From assembly GCA_037968655.1 (NCBI GenBank), contig JBBKVW010000218.1:1-5680 (forward strand): a DNA stretch of 5,680 bases, given 5' to 3'. The translations under genes and the position numbers were made by a program. Within the stretch, counting starts at the first letter, position 1. Every line of letters starts with the position of its first letter. Source of the stretch: CAISIP01 sp037968655. Its GTDB lineage: Bacteria > Pseudomonadota > Gammaproteobacteria > Burkholderiales > Burkholderiaceae_C. The notes beneath the pieces were generated by a model. It was given only the letters and a program-made list of their open reading frames with translations. It made no database searches and was not told where the DNA came from. This document shows, piece after piece, positions 5,501 through 5,680 of the stretch.

Positions 5501-5680
5501 CACGACCCCCCTGGCTCGATGGCCGAGGCCTATGCGGCTGCAGATCTCGTGTTTCTCACAAGCCGCATGGAGGGCACACCCTTAGCACTCCTTGAAGCGG
5601 CAGCTTGCGGCTCACCGGTCGCGGCTCCAGACGTCGGGGGAGTGGCAGATGTCCTCAGTGGTGTAGGAACAGTGCTGGCG
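5501..5680 (+). CDS. Partial glycosyltransferase, GT-B fold family 4-type (C-terminal domain)
   Basis: The plus-strand frame ending with codon 5678-5680 has no stop and runs off the window. It reads MAEAYAAADLVFLTSRMEG from 5519, then TPLALLEAAACGSPVAAPDV and GGVADVL. This is the nucleotide-sugar-binding region of GT4-type (glycosyl transferases group 1) enzymes: a hydrophobic ADLVFLTSR strand, the E-x7-E motif (E of MEG to E of LLEAAACG), a CGSPVAAPDVGG loop and the following helix. Such enzymes transfer sugars from nucleotide-sugar donors to glycans or lipids on the cytoplasmic side. The 5' boundary is not visible because the frame stays open into sequence that is better explained by the DUF3108 gene on the other strand. 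Of the 56 codons from 5513 to 5680, 24 end in A or T by hand count, clearly more than in the tct genes. Family call is good; substrate and full length are unknown. Confidence 0.7.

Noticed and set aside
1..5680. CRISPR arrays, tRNA or rRNA genes, insertion sequences, attachment sites
   Set aside because: No repeat-spacer pattern, cloverleaf, rRNA-like stretch, transposase motif or terminal repeats were seen on either strand.

Overview
The window reads as high-GC proteobacterial DNA, most likely a betaproteobacterium of the order Burkholderiales. Three things point there: a complete tripartite tricarboxylate transporter (TTT) operon with a Bug-type binding protein, a DUF3567 protein (a family I know mainly from Burkholderiales), and a Pro/Ala-linker DUF3108 protein. 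The genus cannot be fixed by eye; an Alcaligenaceae-like (Bordetella/Achromobacter) host is an inference.

Layout, left to right. Positions 1-174 are an upstream region with two short perfect inverted repeats and a strong Shine-Dalgarno sequence. Positions 175-3215 (+) hold tctC-tctB-tctA. The periplasmic binding protein captures a carboxylate-type solute and the TctB/TctA membrane pair imports it. Gaps of 37 and 43 bp suggest one transcript. The operon runs head-on, with a 12-bp gap and a small hairpin across the two stop codons, into a minus-strand group read right to left: DUF3108 protein (5496-4558), a 159-bp gap with two coupled mini-ORFs, DUF3567 protein (4398-4081), and a ChaN-like lipoprotein (4058-3228). 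Nothing in the sequence links this group functionally to the transporter.

The right end is the odd part. From about 5500 to 5680 the plus strand encodes the conserved C-terminal motif region of a GT-B (family 4-type) glycosyltransferase. It runs off the window and has markedly lower third-position GC than the rest. The divergent DUF3108 reading frame loses its expected N-terminal membrane anchor at the same place. The simplest reading is a junction near 5497-5525, either a real rearrangement or insertion, or an assembly chimera. Apart from this, the window is ordinary transport and housekeeping DNA. I do not see a convincing new multi-gene system.
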